Of a DNA stretch of 64,000 nucleotides, positions 10,002 through 25,000 are shown piece by piece (position 1 is the stretch's first letter; every line of letters starts with the position of its first letter). The position numbers and the translations under genes were made by a program. Source of the stretch: Prostheceraeus crozeri (lineage: Eukaryota > Platyhelminthes > Polycladida > Euryleptidae); NCBI GenBank assembly GCA_907163375.1, contig CAJQUW010003166.1:62001-126000 (forward strand). Direction: 5' to 3'. A model generated the notes under the pieces. It did no database searches. It was not told the origin of the DNA and saw only the letters and a list, made by a program, of their open reading frames with translations.

Positions 10002-13000
10002 CTGAAAAAGGAAACGTAGCCGATAAATAAATAGCATCTTTGCCACGAGGCATGCATTATCAGTACGGGTGTAAACATGCATATACACGTACCAAGGATT
10101 ATCAAAAATAAATGTAATACTAATTATTTGATTACTCAGTAATTCCGACTTCAATTAATTGACACAAATACCAATTTCATGAAATTATCTGCTGAAAGAG
10201 AAATTTCTGATATTATTGGCATGAATCACATGTTGTACGTCTAAATTAGGTCTATTTGTCTCCATGCATGTATTGTAGATATCCCATCGTTTTATTTGAC
10301 ATGTAGACTAAAGTAGATTATTGCCCGCGCGGGAAATAATATTTACTGCAATGCACTGGATGGAGCCTAATTTATGCCAATTGTGAGTGCTTTTGTCCTG
10401 CTATAGCATAGACTAGATCTGTGACCAGATATTTTCACGATTGATGAGGCTTAACTTCTATTCAAAAACTCGTGACAATCACAGACAGTCAATAACAATT
10501 TGTCCTTGATCATCATAGCACGTCGCCAAATAAAATTCGCTACGCAACTCGTGCATGAGATTGCTTCATCATAGCATTCGAACTCGCTAGATTTAAATAG
10601 CCCTCACACATGGACTTCTATATCTCACCCTTACGGGCTCGGGTATATAAGATACAAACTCGCGGAATGCTATAAAGAAGCAATCATGCACTAGTTGCGT
10701 AGATAACTATTACATCATTCAGATACTAATACATGATTTTTTGCGACTGATTTACTTACCCGACATCGATCATGCAGAGAATTGTAGTGTTTGGAATATT
10801 ATATTTACATTTTGAATGTTCCAATAGGACACTGCACCCACGGATGTCTGTGTTAGCTGCTATCGTAAACAGGGCACAGTACTCGCGCGTACACCTCCTA
10901 TTACTTACCCCATACACATTCCTTATTTGTGAAAATTCTAACAAATAACCAGTATCGGCTAATACACTGTCTAATATTCTTCAGCCAAATATGCATTCAA
11001 GGATTATCAACAATTGATTGAATTTCAATCAACTGATTGCTCACAAGTACCAATTTCAATTAATTGATTGAAGTGAGCAACTAAATAGGAGTCACTTTGT
11101 GATAATCACTGATTTCGGTCGTCATTAGATAGAACCATCGTCAGACAAGAACAGTTTCTATGCCTGACGATTGTCCTCTTGTGTCGACTGAAACTAACTG
11201 TGATAAATTTACACAGTGCACTCCACTTAATCGGAACAGTTGCCTTATTGAGACGAATGTCAATTCATGTGTCCCGATTAAGCGGGATGCACTGCTCAAC
11301 CTACATCCTTGAAAAATCTCTTCACTAGCTGTTACTTAAATCAACTAAATCAGTCACTAAAATTTACACGAAGTCGCACATTGAACTCAATACGATATGT
11401 CAGCAATAAACTATTTCTGTCACTCTTACCTCCGTCTATCACTTTTTTCTGGGATTCGATGTGTTCTGATTGCGAGTGTGCATTGGGAAGATGTGAGGGA
11501 TGAGAAGATAAATGCTTGACTGAATGCCCAATAATATGAGACTCCTGGGAGGCGTCGTTTATTTGCGCATTACACAAAGTCTGCGACGATTGCTGCTGAG
11601 ATTGATTCCGCAGGGCATCTCGCTCAGCCTGCGCATTTTGCTGTTGTTGTCGCTGAATCTCTTGCGTCAGTTGCCGCTGCTGTGACTGCTGAGACATCAA
11701 GTTTTGATGTCTACTTTGCTGATTAATTCTTTGGAAATGAGAAAGACGATTCTGTTGTGCTGGATTCATAACCGGCAAGCCGAGAACAGGTCGATTGAAG
11801 TTCTCAGAGCTAGATAATTGACTGAAAGCATTCTGATTGGACGATTGATCAACATGCTGATTGGCCGATCGGTGAACAGCATGCTGGTTGGTTAATTGAT
11901 TTGGTGGTTGATTAACACGATGTTGATACGATTTGTTCTGAATTTGGATCTGCTGATTTATTGGTCGTTGCTGTCCGGGGATACCGATTGATGTCGGTTG
12001 AGCTGCACTGCGCTGGTTGCTAGGAATTGTTTGAGATTTTGCTTGAACAGATGTTGGATGATGCTCACTATTTTGGATGTGGAGTGATGAATGATCTTGG
12101 AAAGGTTGTTGATGTCCAGGGATTGGCTGAAGTGTCGCCCGCTGATGGCTGTGGTCTTGAGCAGAATTAGTACATTTTCTTCGAGGCAGTGTAGCGAAGT
12201 TTGAAATGTCATTACTCGCCGGTTTAACGGCAGTCGCAGCATGACGTCGATAGGCAGCCTGCTGACGTTGCAGTTGTAATACAGTCTCCACAGTCTGTCG
12301 AGCGATGTACTTATTGGAGTCTGGAGGGGATGAAGATGAAGCTGAGACACGGCGACGAGCTGGAGAAGTTCCCGGAGAGATGGGAGGTGATATGGCAGAT
12401 GAGTCGAGGGAATCTGAAGGAAAAATGACACTAAAGCAATTAAATATTCACTTTTTTAATATCATCAAACCAATGTCTCGAAGGATAATATGGAAGCGGA
12501 TAAAGTAATGCAATCGTTAAGGAAGTTGTTTTATACAATTATCAATAGACAACATGCAGAAAAAATGTGGAATGAGATGCCTCCAAACAATTAACACCTA
12601 TCACTTCCGAATGGTCGACTTTTGTAAATGCAATTAGAGAATATCCTCATTACTCTACGTACATAAAAAGAACGGTTGAAGTTTGACGGACAAGTATATG
12701 GTCTGGAATTTACCTGACATGTATCTGAACATTCCTAGATCTAGCCGCTGAAACTGGATATTTGAGACTGTGCAAAAACAAACTAAATCTCTGCTTTTCG
12801 AATGTAAATATATGCGTAAGAATGTATACCATTGGATAATCTTACACTGATGTCATTGCTTAACATAAGCGGTGCCATTTTTTGACATTATCATCATCTC
12901 AATGTTTACATGACACACGGAGACGAGAAACTACCGTGTCCATTCATCTTACTGTTACTCATTCTACACATTGAGATGTTTGATATTTGCATCTGTCCAT

Positions 13001-16000
13001 CATTACAGAGCTGTTTCTGAACTCAAAGCGCGGATGCAATGGAAGTAGAACTTAGAAGAACTAGTGAGAAAGAGTGAGAGGCAAAAACATTCTGCGTCAA
13101 ACATGAATGTCTCGAATTGCTAATAATAAGCGAATATAGACATAACAATACAAATTTAGAATATTGTTCATTCGACATTCAACACGACAAATTTAGCATC
13201 AGGGACAAGATTAGTGTTATATTAAACTTGCGACATTCTACTGCACATTGTCGCCATGAATCGACAATCGTTTTTGCGCTACCAGGAAATTAAGTTAGTA
13301 GTCTCGATTGTGACAATTGTAATATTATATTTCTTCATTTAGAATGTTCATATTCAAAATGTCATAATTCATCGACAATTCCCAATAAAATTCCACATAA
13401 AAACACGAGTTTTCAGACTTTCTTAGCCCGTCGTCAGTTGACGAATTAGAGAGGGATTGGCAACAAGAGTATCATGGTGGAACCAATGCGAAAGGAATAT
13501 TGATCGTCAAAGGTCAAGCAGAAGGATCGAGTCTGGCATATAGCAATGAATACAGAGTGTGTTGGTGGAAGTTCAAGGTAGAATTAACAATGAATGAAAT
13601 GAGATAATCGACGGATCAAATTGTCATGCAAAAGATGTGCGGCTGCAAGGTAAAGCATGGACTAGGATTGACATAGAAATCATTTGTCCACACACAGAAT
13701 TAGAAAGGTCGTCTCTTCTTCTGCTTGACTAGAATGGAAGCATCGGGATATGTAACGATGATGAAATGGCACAATCTGCTGACATAGTACCATAGAAATC
13801 GAAAAATAATCAGCCAATTCAACATTAAGCACGCCGAAGTTTCAGTGACTGTTATCAACCGGATAACACACCAAAGAGACACAGTCGATGTCAAGTTCTT
13901 AAGAGAAGTTTGTGAACGTTTTTTCGTGCGTCTGCTAACTTTTTTATAGTGATCGGAAGGCCCAACATTATCGAGAAAACTTTTGCGCAATGATCTGAAT
14001 TCCTCGAATATGAAGGAATCGTGGCGATCGGAGCACTTTGAAGGAACTCACAGCAATCCGCAAGTGACGCACGACTATTTTTCCTATCTCTGTAAGGTAT
14101 TGAAAATTTCTTTTTGCCCACTTAGTAAGTTCCTGCATGTGCCATCGTTTTGAATCAGTTTGCACTTCTACGAGTAGCAAAGTGACTCGGTTAAACGATC
14201 TAATTCTGTGTTCCAGCACTAAGCATTCAAGAGATTGCTTCAATCTTTTGTCAATTTGAAGACCGTCATCTGTGTGACAAATGCCTTACAACTGGAGTGT
14301 TATGGAAGTTTCTTCAAAATTAAATACGTGTAGCATGTCACTAGCGAAAGAGCACGGTTGCCACGGGATTAATACCGCGGGCGGGGTTGGGCGGTATCCC
14401 GGGCGGGATTATTGACGGGATTTTTGAGGCATTCATTTTTTTGTCAGAATTGTATTTTGGGATCATCAATGTACTTTTTGTGCATGTAGCAACATTATCG
14501 TTAACAGTCTTCGTCAACTTACATGCAATAATAATGTAATACGCAGGTGATTTCGATGGTACATGTAATTTGCTTGGATCAAGAGATACGTATGCATATT
14601 GAGATCATATTTACCGTATTTAATAAACAAAAAATAGCCAATATCCGGGATCCAAACGCAATGCGACCTGAATGTCTGAAAATTCTGATTGTACGTTTCA
14701 TGCTATTCAATTATCCGAATAATTACTGCATCCAGAATTCACCACTAGGACTAGCAACAAATAACACCTTTTTCTTTTTACTGTCTTAAGCCCTTTGCTT
14801 TGTCAAGCCTGATTGTTTTAATCCACAATTAAAACAACGTTCGAATGAATCAATTCATCGGTTAAAGCTACGTTTACGCACAGCCAATCACCACTCGTAT
14901 GGATCAGACTTGTTATTGCCAATGATGTTTGTTGACGCTGAGAATGACGTCAGGGACATCTGATGAAAGGGGATTGATTGATGAAATAATTCAGACCAGC
15001 TCTGAGAAGTTGACAACGCATAGAGATGATTGCTCTTCATCACCACATCCACATCATCCTCGTAACATACGTCATAACTTTATTGTATGTGAAGACACAG
15101 AAATAAACATGAAAAGACACGGAAAACACAAAATCCCATAAATCACGTCATCAATCCTGCCCGTCGGGTTTTTTCATTTTACCTAGGTCGAGGCTTACCC
15201 TGCGAAACAGTGAATAGATTAGTGAAAAACAATGAGGTATGCTGGGTCAATGAATCTGGAAAGGAGGAAACTTGAATTTTGTGGTCATATTTTTAAAGAC
15301 AGTGCTGGCAAGTTGATTTAACTTGGCACTGGGGGCGTGACTGTTGGAAAAAGAAGCAGGGGAAGATCCGGAACTCGGTGTGATGACATGAAAGCTTGAA
15401 GTAACGCTGGAACATGTGTTGAATTTAAAAGCAAATCAAAGGATTGTAATTTATCAAGAAATGAGGAAATTGCAACTGATTGATTGCTATCCACAATTCA
15501 ACAATCCCACTGGCTGGTTGCGGGAGATAGTGTCTCATCTCTGGCTTCCTTTCAATGACTCTGTGTAACCGAATTCCATCCTTCTGCCCTGCATTCGAAC
15601 ATTTCTTACCGGATCGGCGCGGCACGCTCCTTGCACGTGGTGCTTCTGTCACGGCGGAGATATAACTGCCTTGACGCCGGAATTCCAGAGCTCCATTCGG
15701 CGGAGGGACCTCTGAATTGGCGAATTCAGGGGGAGGTGGGGGAACAGGTGAAGACAGGCGACGATGTAGATGAGGATTGCCTCCTGCCAGGAGATTTTCT
15801 TCACTCAGAGAAGAGCTGCGCGAATGTGCAATGTCACCACAGGGTTCCATGGGAGATACAGCTTCATCCAACACAGGACAACGGGAGCGACTCGCGCTTC
15901 CAGATGATGATGAGGCGGACACCGCTGAAACGAAGTTGAAACAGATTGACTAATCATATTACTGATTCCAATGATTCAGTAGTAAGATATTTACATCGTT

Positions 16001-19000
16001 TCATCAATCTTCAATAAAAATAATTGAAACTGCTCTTCCTTATTGAATATGAGTGAATAAAATGGTTCTCCAGGTGGGCCGCAGCCTTTCGAAAGTGGGC
16101 CTCAAGCTTTAGGAGGTGCACTTGGCAAATGTGGGTAAAACGAATTTTAATATTTGAAATGAGCCGATTATTTGATCAGAATTTATCTGGCAATGATTAT
16201 AAACATATGTTTAAAGAGCCACTGTGATTCATGTTTCTTTAATACTGGAAACTGATAAAAATACACCAAGACCAAGGGATTAATTAAGACTAAAGTAGCA
16301 TCTTGGATATATTTCTGCAATTCGAATGTTTACTATATTCGTATTGCAATGTTATTTTTAATAAAGATAGCACTCTTTTCGCTTATTGCTTTCCCTCCTA
16401 CAAAGTTGTACTTTTGTAGTTTAGTTAACTGGCGTGTTTTTAGTTTGCACTGTCGCAGAGATATAAATAGATTTCAAATGTGCTATATCTTAACTGTTCA
16501 TAAGGGCTTTAGTAATTCTTGAGTTTATCATGAGTTCTATCAAGAGTTCTCTAAACAAAACCTGCACCAAGAGGTTGCAAAAAACCCGTGCTTTTCTGGT
16601 GCAAATGTGACAATATATACATACTTCAATTAATCGATTTATAAACATAAAGAAAGCCTATCTGATTTACTATTTTTGTCTTCAAAGCAGGTCCTACAGA
16701 AAAATATTTGATTAAAAAATCTGGGCCATGAATTCTTCATTATGGGAAAAATGTGCCACAGGACATCAAACGTTGAGAAACACCGCGTTATACCACATGA
16801 AAGCTTATGTTTAACCGCAGGGATTGTAGTCTGTTGTGTCAGTACAGAAAAGCTGAAGGTTGCTTTGAAGCAACATTAATCGACTGCTTGTTAATGAAAG
16901 TTGATTGGTTGCTTTATACATATTCATCAGCATTGTAGCCAGGATTTTCGTTTGGGAAGGATGATTTTGAAAATTATGTGCATACAAAAGTAATCGTATG
17001 GTCTTAGATGACAACTAGGGTTGTTACGTAACCATTCTCTTCATGAAATTGCTTTCATGAACAGTGTTTACTGCATCATTAAGTCTCAAGGATTTGGTCG
17101 AATCGTAAAATTGATCTAAGTTAAAAATGATAGGGGCTTCTCCGTCCAGCGCCCTCTATCGGTTGATGTACACTGTACAGTGCAAAACTGCAGTCCGTGT
17201 GAAGAAAGAGGTGAGTGATACTCGTATTAAGAAGTGTGTTATGCGTTTTTTTGCATTGTGTTGTGCATTTTTTCCAGAAATTCTACAGGCAGTCGGTAGT
17301 TGCTTCATAGAAAAGCGGCTGAAGCGCATGACACGGGTGCTGTTGGAGAAGAAATACCGGAAGAGTCGTGACAGGTGCTGTAATGAATCTACATATCCCA
17401 TTCTGTGTGGAACATGTTGATCAATAGCAATTGCTATGTCACATTCGAAGAAATTTTGAGAAAAATTGAAGCTCCAAGCATTCCTCCTTTCGCCTGTGCG
17501 GTAGCATTCGCATTCGGATTCAATGAGCAGTTGGCATGGAAATATGTCTGATGATGCGAAACATTAGGATCTAAACTAACAGATACACGATGCAAGAGCA
17601 TGTAGAATATAGCACATATAATACCTGTGTTGTGAATTTCAGAATACAGCTTAGTGAATAAAATGCCAAAAATTCAAAATGATGCAAAAGGCAATTATGT
17701 TATTCAGTTGGACTAAATTCGAACCTCAGCATGAGAAAGAAACAATCTCATATTGTAAACACATTTAGTTGCTGGCTGATGGCATCGTTGGGGAAGTGTT
17801 TTGTCAAAAATCTTCATGTATGTTGAAGCAAATTTGCACACTAATTAGTAAGACTTTTCCACATCAAAGAAGAAGCTTCAGATGAATTTCTCTGTAGACT
17901 GTGGTCCTTCAAGATAAAATATTTGGTTATTGAACATTCGGGTTCGAAGCTCAATCCTCTTAGCTCAAAAAGTGCAAAAAAACAACCTCTCGGGATTCTC
18001 ACTATGCATTCCTTGAAAAACACTAGTCGCAGCAATTCAGAAGTCCAACAGAAAAAACTTAGTTGAAAGTGACAGATGAGAGTAAGGAACAAATACATAG
18101 TATTATGTGCTTGTGCAACAAATTGAGATATCGGCAATTCATTTTCCTCATAGGAAGCATGACGGAATACTCACCAGCTTCGCGCCGCAATTGAGTGGGT
18201 GAAACACGCACAGTGGTCGCTAATGCTGATTCCACATTGACCGGGCTTGCTGCTGGATTTGTATAAAGAAGCAGGAGAGGTTGGTAGCCTCCGCGCACGC
18301 AACGATGCACGACAGAACGCCAATTCTGACCAACAGAGCGAACCACATCGTCATCGAAGAAGAGCCATTGATTGTTATCACGACAGAATGCGGAGTAATG
18401 ACGGCCGTAATAACATATGAGCGCAGTCAGTTGCAAAATATCGGACTCCTTCCCTGTGTCAAAGAGCTCGGAGGATCGCAGTTCTGTAGATACAGATTCC
18501 ACGACATCAGCCAAGAAGGACACTGTTGGCTGCTGCGCGTGCCACACCAAGCCAAGAATCAGCACCGGTGACGACGACAAAAGTCGACGACTGAGACGTG
18601 AACTCAGGTTTCCACAATTCTGCAAGAAAAGCCATTTTGAATTAATGACATTCAGAACACTTCTGAAGCACTTTATTTATTGCTCTCGAAGATAATCGGG
18701 ACCCAGGTCACCTGCATGGATACTAAGCCTACTGGACGCAGAGCAAGGACTCTTCTACAAGGTCACGGTGGCGGTAGATAAAGAGAAATTTACAAGTACT
18801 TTGATCAACACATTCTATCCGACCGCCTCATCCGAGAGGTCAGTGAACTGAATTGCAATTTTTGATATTATATTTCTCCTCTTTATCTACAAAGAGGTGT
18901 CGTTTAAAAGAAATAAAATAAATTCATAGTAAAAAAATGTACGAATTAGATACAGTAGTAGATAATATTGTTTGCATTTTCGCATGCTTTACAAATTTGT

Positions 19001-22000
19001 ATTTACCGTTTTCTCTCAGAGACGTCAATCACTTGACAGGAATAGTCTAGAAGCAGGCCTTGACTAGGTTGACTGTTAGCAACGTCCAATGTTTATGCCG
19101 TGACAAATGATCACTAGTTTTCTTATAATGTTAAACTTTTGTGTGAACCCTCAATAAAACCAGTAAGTTTCCAGCCCATGATTAATCAACGTTAAGTAAT
19201 GTGACGCAGCCAAAGTTCAAAGATTTTAATTCTTTAATATTGAAATAATAATGAGTACAAAAATATCAATTCATACATTTCATTCAATAGATCTAAATTG
19301 TAATTACTCAAGGATATGGAAGACAAAGCGTTGACGGCATCCTGGTGACGTTAAAAGCTGAATAATAATAAGATAATTGATAAGTCTTGGGCTTTATACT
19401 CAAATAACTGTCACACCTTAGTGATTTGTGTTATTACAGTTCATCAACAAGGTCCTCACTCCAAGTCACGAGTGATATGAAGCACACACTCCTTACCTGA
19501 GGTTATATCTCTCCGGGGCATGTGGACTTGAAAATGTAAGAATGATTCTAATACCTCAAGATTCTGCATTAATGCCATCAGAAACAGCTGCCTGTATTTG
19601 GGATGTCACCATGGTAGTGAACTTGACCGCGGTGATAAACGATTGCCAAGAAATAAACCGATGGTGTTTTTACCTTCTGTGAAACTGTATATTGTTTTGC
19701 GCTTCACGCTTCACGGTACACTTCTCAAAGCTATCAAATTAATCATTAGCATAAAGCTAACTGTTGTCCAGCGACAGTGAAAATGTAATCTGACCAGTTT
19801 CAGTAACAAAATGTTGAGTAGACAAAACGACGAGTCTCGTGATTTGTTGACGTTCGAAAATTGACAATGGCCTAATGGGCGGATTCACGTGCAGCAACTT
19901 GCTACGTCTGGTGCAATTAAAATGAGATGAGATTGTTTATTTAGACTTTGTAGATGGTATACTTCTCCTACTGATACACATGAAGATTGTGACCATTCGT
20001 CGACTAACATCAATGACGGAGCAATTCGCAGATATTTCATATCAACTTTAGTATGATTGTGATGAAATGCAACACAACAAATGTATTGATTTAATTATGA
20101 CGCAAACTCAAAGTTGATATAAGGCCTACATGATTGATAAATCTAATTCATAATTACAATTTGACTGTTCTGATTTTCAAATTGCATTGATTCTTTGAAA
20201 AAAGCAGTTGATCTGCCAAATGGATTTACATCTCTACTAAATGGAGAACGTTCAACGGATTTGAATAAATAGGCCGATGTGGTGCGGTTCAAAGATAATT
20301 GAATAGGCACACATAAAACTTTCATGCAACCATTTATGTGTTAGTTTCAACTTTCTTAGGTAGTCTGCGCTGCTACAATGACCTGGCCCATTTTTATAAA
20401 TTAAATATTTAGTTAATTAACAGGACAAAAAAAGAAGAGTATTTCTCAAATTGCTCATGATATTTTAAACATAAATGGTTATTTCTTGATTTGTGTATGA
20501 ATATTATCACATAGGTCGAAATTTGTCTCAAATATGTTCGAATAATAATTGATTGGTCGTCAATAGAATTGAGCTGCTCAGGGGAGAATTGCCAGCAAAG
20601 TCTCTATGAAAATGTGAATCTTAGGTCATTTTTGTTGACGGAGGTTAGGTGGCTTCCTATCGGACAATCACTGAAAGTGATGGGGAGCAACCACATGATG
20701 AGAGTAATATACAAAGCATTATATGAACCTTCAACGACAGTAATAGCTCCATTTAATTAAGTGACAATAGCTTCCTGCAAATCATTAAAATCTAGCTGAA
20801 AATTTGCGCAACTTTCCACTTTTGTTAATTGTCTTCGAATGAAGTTGATCACAACTATTGATAACTTTGCATTCCATAGGACAATTATCATGAACTCGAG
20901 GCATTCTTTGATGCGCATGACCAACGCATTTATTTCGGTGAACCTGCCCATTTTCTGTGATTATGATAATTATGTCAGCTATTTGATAGAACAACGACGT
21001 GTGCCTTCATCTTAATCATCTGTTGCAATTAGTTAGCATGAAACGTAAATACAAGACAATGAGAATCATGTTGAAATAACCACAACGCGCAATGACGCAG
21101 TACCTTGCCTTCATCTCGTCAACATGACGAATTCCCATTTCACAAAATAGTGGAAATACTTGTACATGCATCTTTAACGCTTTTACGAATGATCGCATAT
21201 ATCTTTCATATCTTAAATACTGAAATTCTGTCTTTGTGGCAGAAACCTTGGAAACTGATCGGAACATCAATGTCAGCCAGCACAAACATGTCGATAGACA
21301 TCTTTTACTACCATGTAACATGTAAAACATCTTTTACTATCAAGGCTGCGGACTCGGTCGAGTAGATCAACTTTTGAACCAAGTGCGCCTACTGGTTCGA
21401 ATTCGAGTGTGGGAAAAATTCAATTATATTTTGTGATTCATGCTTACGAGCTATAAAAACATTAGATGGCTTCAGGTTATATGCGTGTGTATGAAGTGGA
21501 TGTACAAAGAAGCAAGAAACTGAACGCTTAATCATACACCTGAAACCCTGAAAATATATGGACTATGGTTTACGAATTCTTGCAATCAACTGAAGTCAAA
21601 TTCTACAACTTTATTTGCTTCCAGTTGTAGACCTTCGAATTTGGTCATAACTGAAGGTTCAGGCATTAATTCGAACGTCAAGGATATTCTAGAATTATGA
21701 TTTGCAGCATGTTCCGGACAGCCGCAATAGATCATTAACTCAATTTGGCTATATGTGAGGTTCGAAATTCCCAATGACAACATCATAAATCCAAGCAATG
21801 TAAGATCAATGGAACTGATCAAAAATTCATGTCCCTAATTTCCCTTAAAACTAAAGAATATTTGCTGCAAAATCGTAATAAGTAAGCGTTGAGTAATACA
21901 GAAAATAAAATAAATAAAGTCTCGAGACATAAAGGATTCAGACTGGAGCGAATATCGAACATGTCTGGGTATTCTTCGAAATTCATTAATTAACATCAGG

Positions 22001-25000
22001 GATCTGCAGGATCTCCGTTCTTCTCCACGCCGCTTCCCTCCGATCTATCTGTATCTTTCACTCGCTCCGCTTTGCCTCGAGATAAGAATCAGTGCCGTTT
22101 CAATTTCAACAAATTATATATTCGATCACATTCACTCAAACTAATATGCATTTACACGTATGATTGAAATAGCTATCAAATGATGTTTGTCGGTCAACAA
22201 TGCAGTCACTGCATTAGCAAATTTAGCAAACTAGGCAGCTATACCTGTGTACTAACGCACGACTTTTTTGAGCTGTGGTTATATCTTGCATAGTTTGTAG
22301 CCGTCAATGTCTCCTATGTAGCATGCCAGAAAATTACTGGGAGAATTGGTTTAATTTTGTTTTCATTATATCAGCAACGATTATGTGAAATTAATTCTAT
22401 TTAGAAGTCCTGATGACGCTAAGTTTAACTGACGCATCCTTTGGTCGTGACGCATTTACAACTTCCCGTATGTACGTTAAATCCATGATTTCGACCATTC
22501 AGAAATGTTTGCTTTGCGTCCGGGAGACCTTGGTTCAAATTTTGGTCAGGTCAAACATACGACTTTTAAAATAGGTACACTCTGTATTCTGAACACTCTG
22601 CTTAAAAGGAATGAGAGTGGGATAAATGACAACTCGGCCGAGTTTAAACAACGCTTATATTTAAAGATTGTCAGCCGAGATGATCAAATAGTTCAGACAT
22701 CACACTGTATTTGGCAGTTCAGTACCTACTCCACCCAGGCACGAGCTCGTAATTATACGAGTACTTGCTTATTCCTGACAGTTTGCAACCCAAATCCTTC
22801 ACCACTCCGCTCCAACATATCTTCTATTCGCTCTCTGTATACACTGAATCGGGTCACAGATCGCACAACAGTAACTGTGATAAGCTTTACCATTACCAGG
22901 TTGTCTCCTACTGAATATAGAATTACATGTAGACAAAAGTTATTTGATCTGTTCAGTCGATAGTACAAAAAATAATTCTATACAAATGGTAAGTTACGAG
23001 GATAGTGTATAAGCTCTGCTATTGAGCCTCTAGTGAAGTCAAACAATCAACCTGTTAAGTGGTACTGAAAGCATATCGTTGGCAGATAGAAGGGTGGACA
23101 GTACTATCATTATCAGCACAGCACGTGCAACGGCTGCTCTATCGAAGTTGACATTGATTGATAAAACAGAGACAACTGCTTATCAGAAATCAATCAGTAG
23201 TCATTAAATATTGAAATCATGGAAGTACAAACAAACGGCTAAAACAGTAGACTTGGATCAGACCAAACAATAGAAAAACGAAAACATGACAAAAGACTTC
23301 GCACACAGACAACCCAGTAGACAAAGTTAGAAGACTGACCCTGCAGACGAACACGTAGAACATTAGCGAATCTCCATACCCACAAATCACCTTCATTAAA
23401 GAAAATAACCTTTTCGATCCTCTCTACTACACTTTGTCTCATTTGTAAGTCACAACCACACAGAGCCAAACACCACACCCCTTGCATGCACATACACATT
23501 ACCCTCATACCATGGAACCTGTGGGTTGCACCGTCAGGTGTGTGGACTTCATTCGCTGCTAAGAGCGGGTGATTCCACCCCCTGAACACATGACAACCCC
23601 TGTATCCCATCGTATTGTCAGCGAAGGAGTGAGTCGACACCATCACTTCGAAGAGATGATGAGAGAGAAAAGAGGGGGGAGACGTGATTGAGTTTGTAAG
23701 GAGGGAGAAAGAAAATAGAATCGAGAGAGAGAGAGAGAGTGAGCTAAGAGCAGACATGGAAGAGAAACTTTACCGTCTACCTAAAGCAAGAAATATTTAC
23801 AGGAGAGGAAAGCACAATACGCAGGTGCGCAGGCACCTTCTCACTCACTCATCCCCTTATGCGTCCTTTGTTTCCAGAAGATGATGGGTTAAATAAAAAT
23901 GTCATATTTCACTCTAAATGATAACTTGCGGAATAAAAGCCTGGATGGAAAGTTTCAGTACCTTCTTACCCTGATAGGTGGCAGGTAAGCTACTTGCTAG
24001 AGTATTCTGTGTAACAACTCTAGCATGAAACAGCTGATTATGATGGACAAAAAATATACGTGGGAATATCGATGATAACAACAGATGAGAAGAACAATGA
24101 CGTCAAAAAAGGAAGAGCTTTGGAAGCTTCATAAGACAAAGACATATAAAATCTTCTTATTCTTCCGTATCAAGTCTTGAAACATCATCCATTGATGGAG
24201 TGAAACAATGTCATGAGAATTATATAGCTTCGATTTCAAAAAAAGATAAACAAACCTGCATTATGTATACGAATATAATTCAAGAATAAGTTTTTAATAT
24301 TTTGAATAACTTGCGTGAAGATGGTCCATAAGTATAGGTTGATAAATGCTGCAAAATTATACAATGACGAGAAATCTCCTTGGTTATTCCAAATCATAGA
24401 AAATAATGGCTAACTAGATCATTTTCACTGGCCATGTTGACCGCATTGTTATCACATCTACATCAGTTGTGACCTGCTGGTTGTAGATCACTCAGTGCAG
24501 AAGCCTTACAGATCAGCACAGAGGCAAAGCCTCCAATACGGATGTTTCACTGCAGAATAGACAACATTTCCGAACGTCAGTGAAGCGTGAAAGAATGTAA
24601 ATAGACATGAAACAACAATAGATTCAAGTCTTATTATCGTTTAATAGAATCAGAAAGGAAAACATGGAAATAATTCTAAAACATGGATAGTTAAATGAAA
24701 TTTCTTCGAATATTTGTATTGCAAGTCCGTCAGTCTGTGACTTCAAGCAGAGAGGTCTTAGCCCTACAGAGTGACATTAGTTGACATTGTTCTGACGTCA
24801 TCATCATTGTCAAGTTAAGAGAGGAATGAAGCTTAGCATGAATTCAACTGGAAGGAACACAAAGGCCGTTCACAAGAAAGACTTGTTCAGTCATATGTAA
24901 ATGCAATCAACTGTCCGTGCATACGATCACTCATAAGTCTCTCGTGGTGTTTCCGGTCGATATAAATAAAATGTGCGTCACTGTTGGTTTTGATGGGAAA

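Larger units (their letters stand above)
10002..11429 (-). other. Intron 6 of the USP53/54 gene
   Basis: Contains a 163-bp hairpin (10540-10702) and an 81-bp inverted-repeat element (11214-11294), listed separately. Tracts of CAATTAATTGATTGAA form further short palindromes near 11050. No coding exon was seen. Confidence 0.6.

Noticed and set aside
17127-17420. Overlapping frames on both strands
   Set aside because: No domain, no splice signals in phase with the USP53/54 exons, and both strands open by chance.
22505-22963. 152-residue plus-strand frame
   Set aside because: No known domain, normal intron composition, and the start overlaps a tRNA-like fragment.
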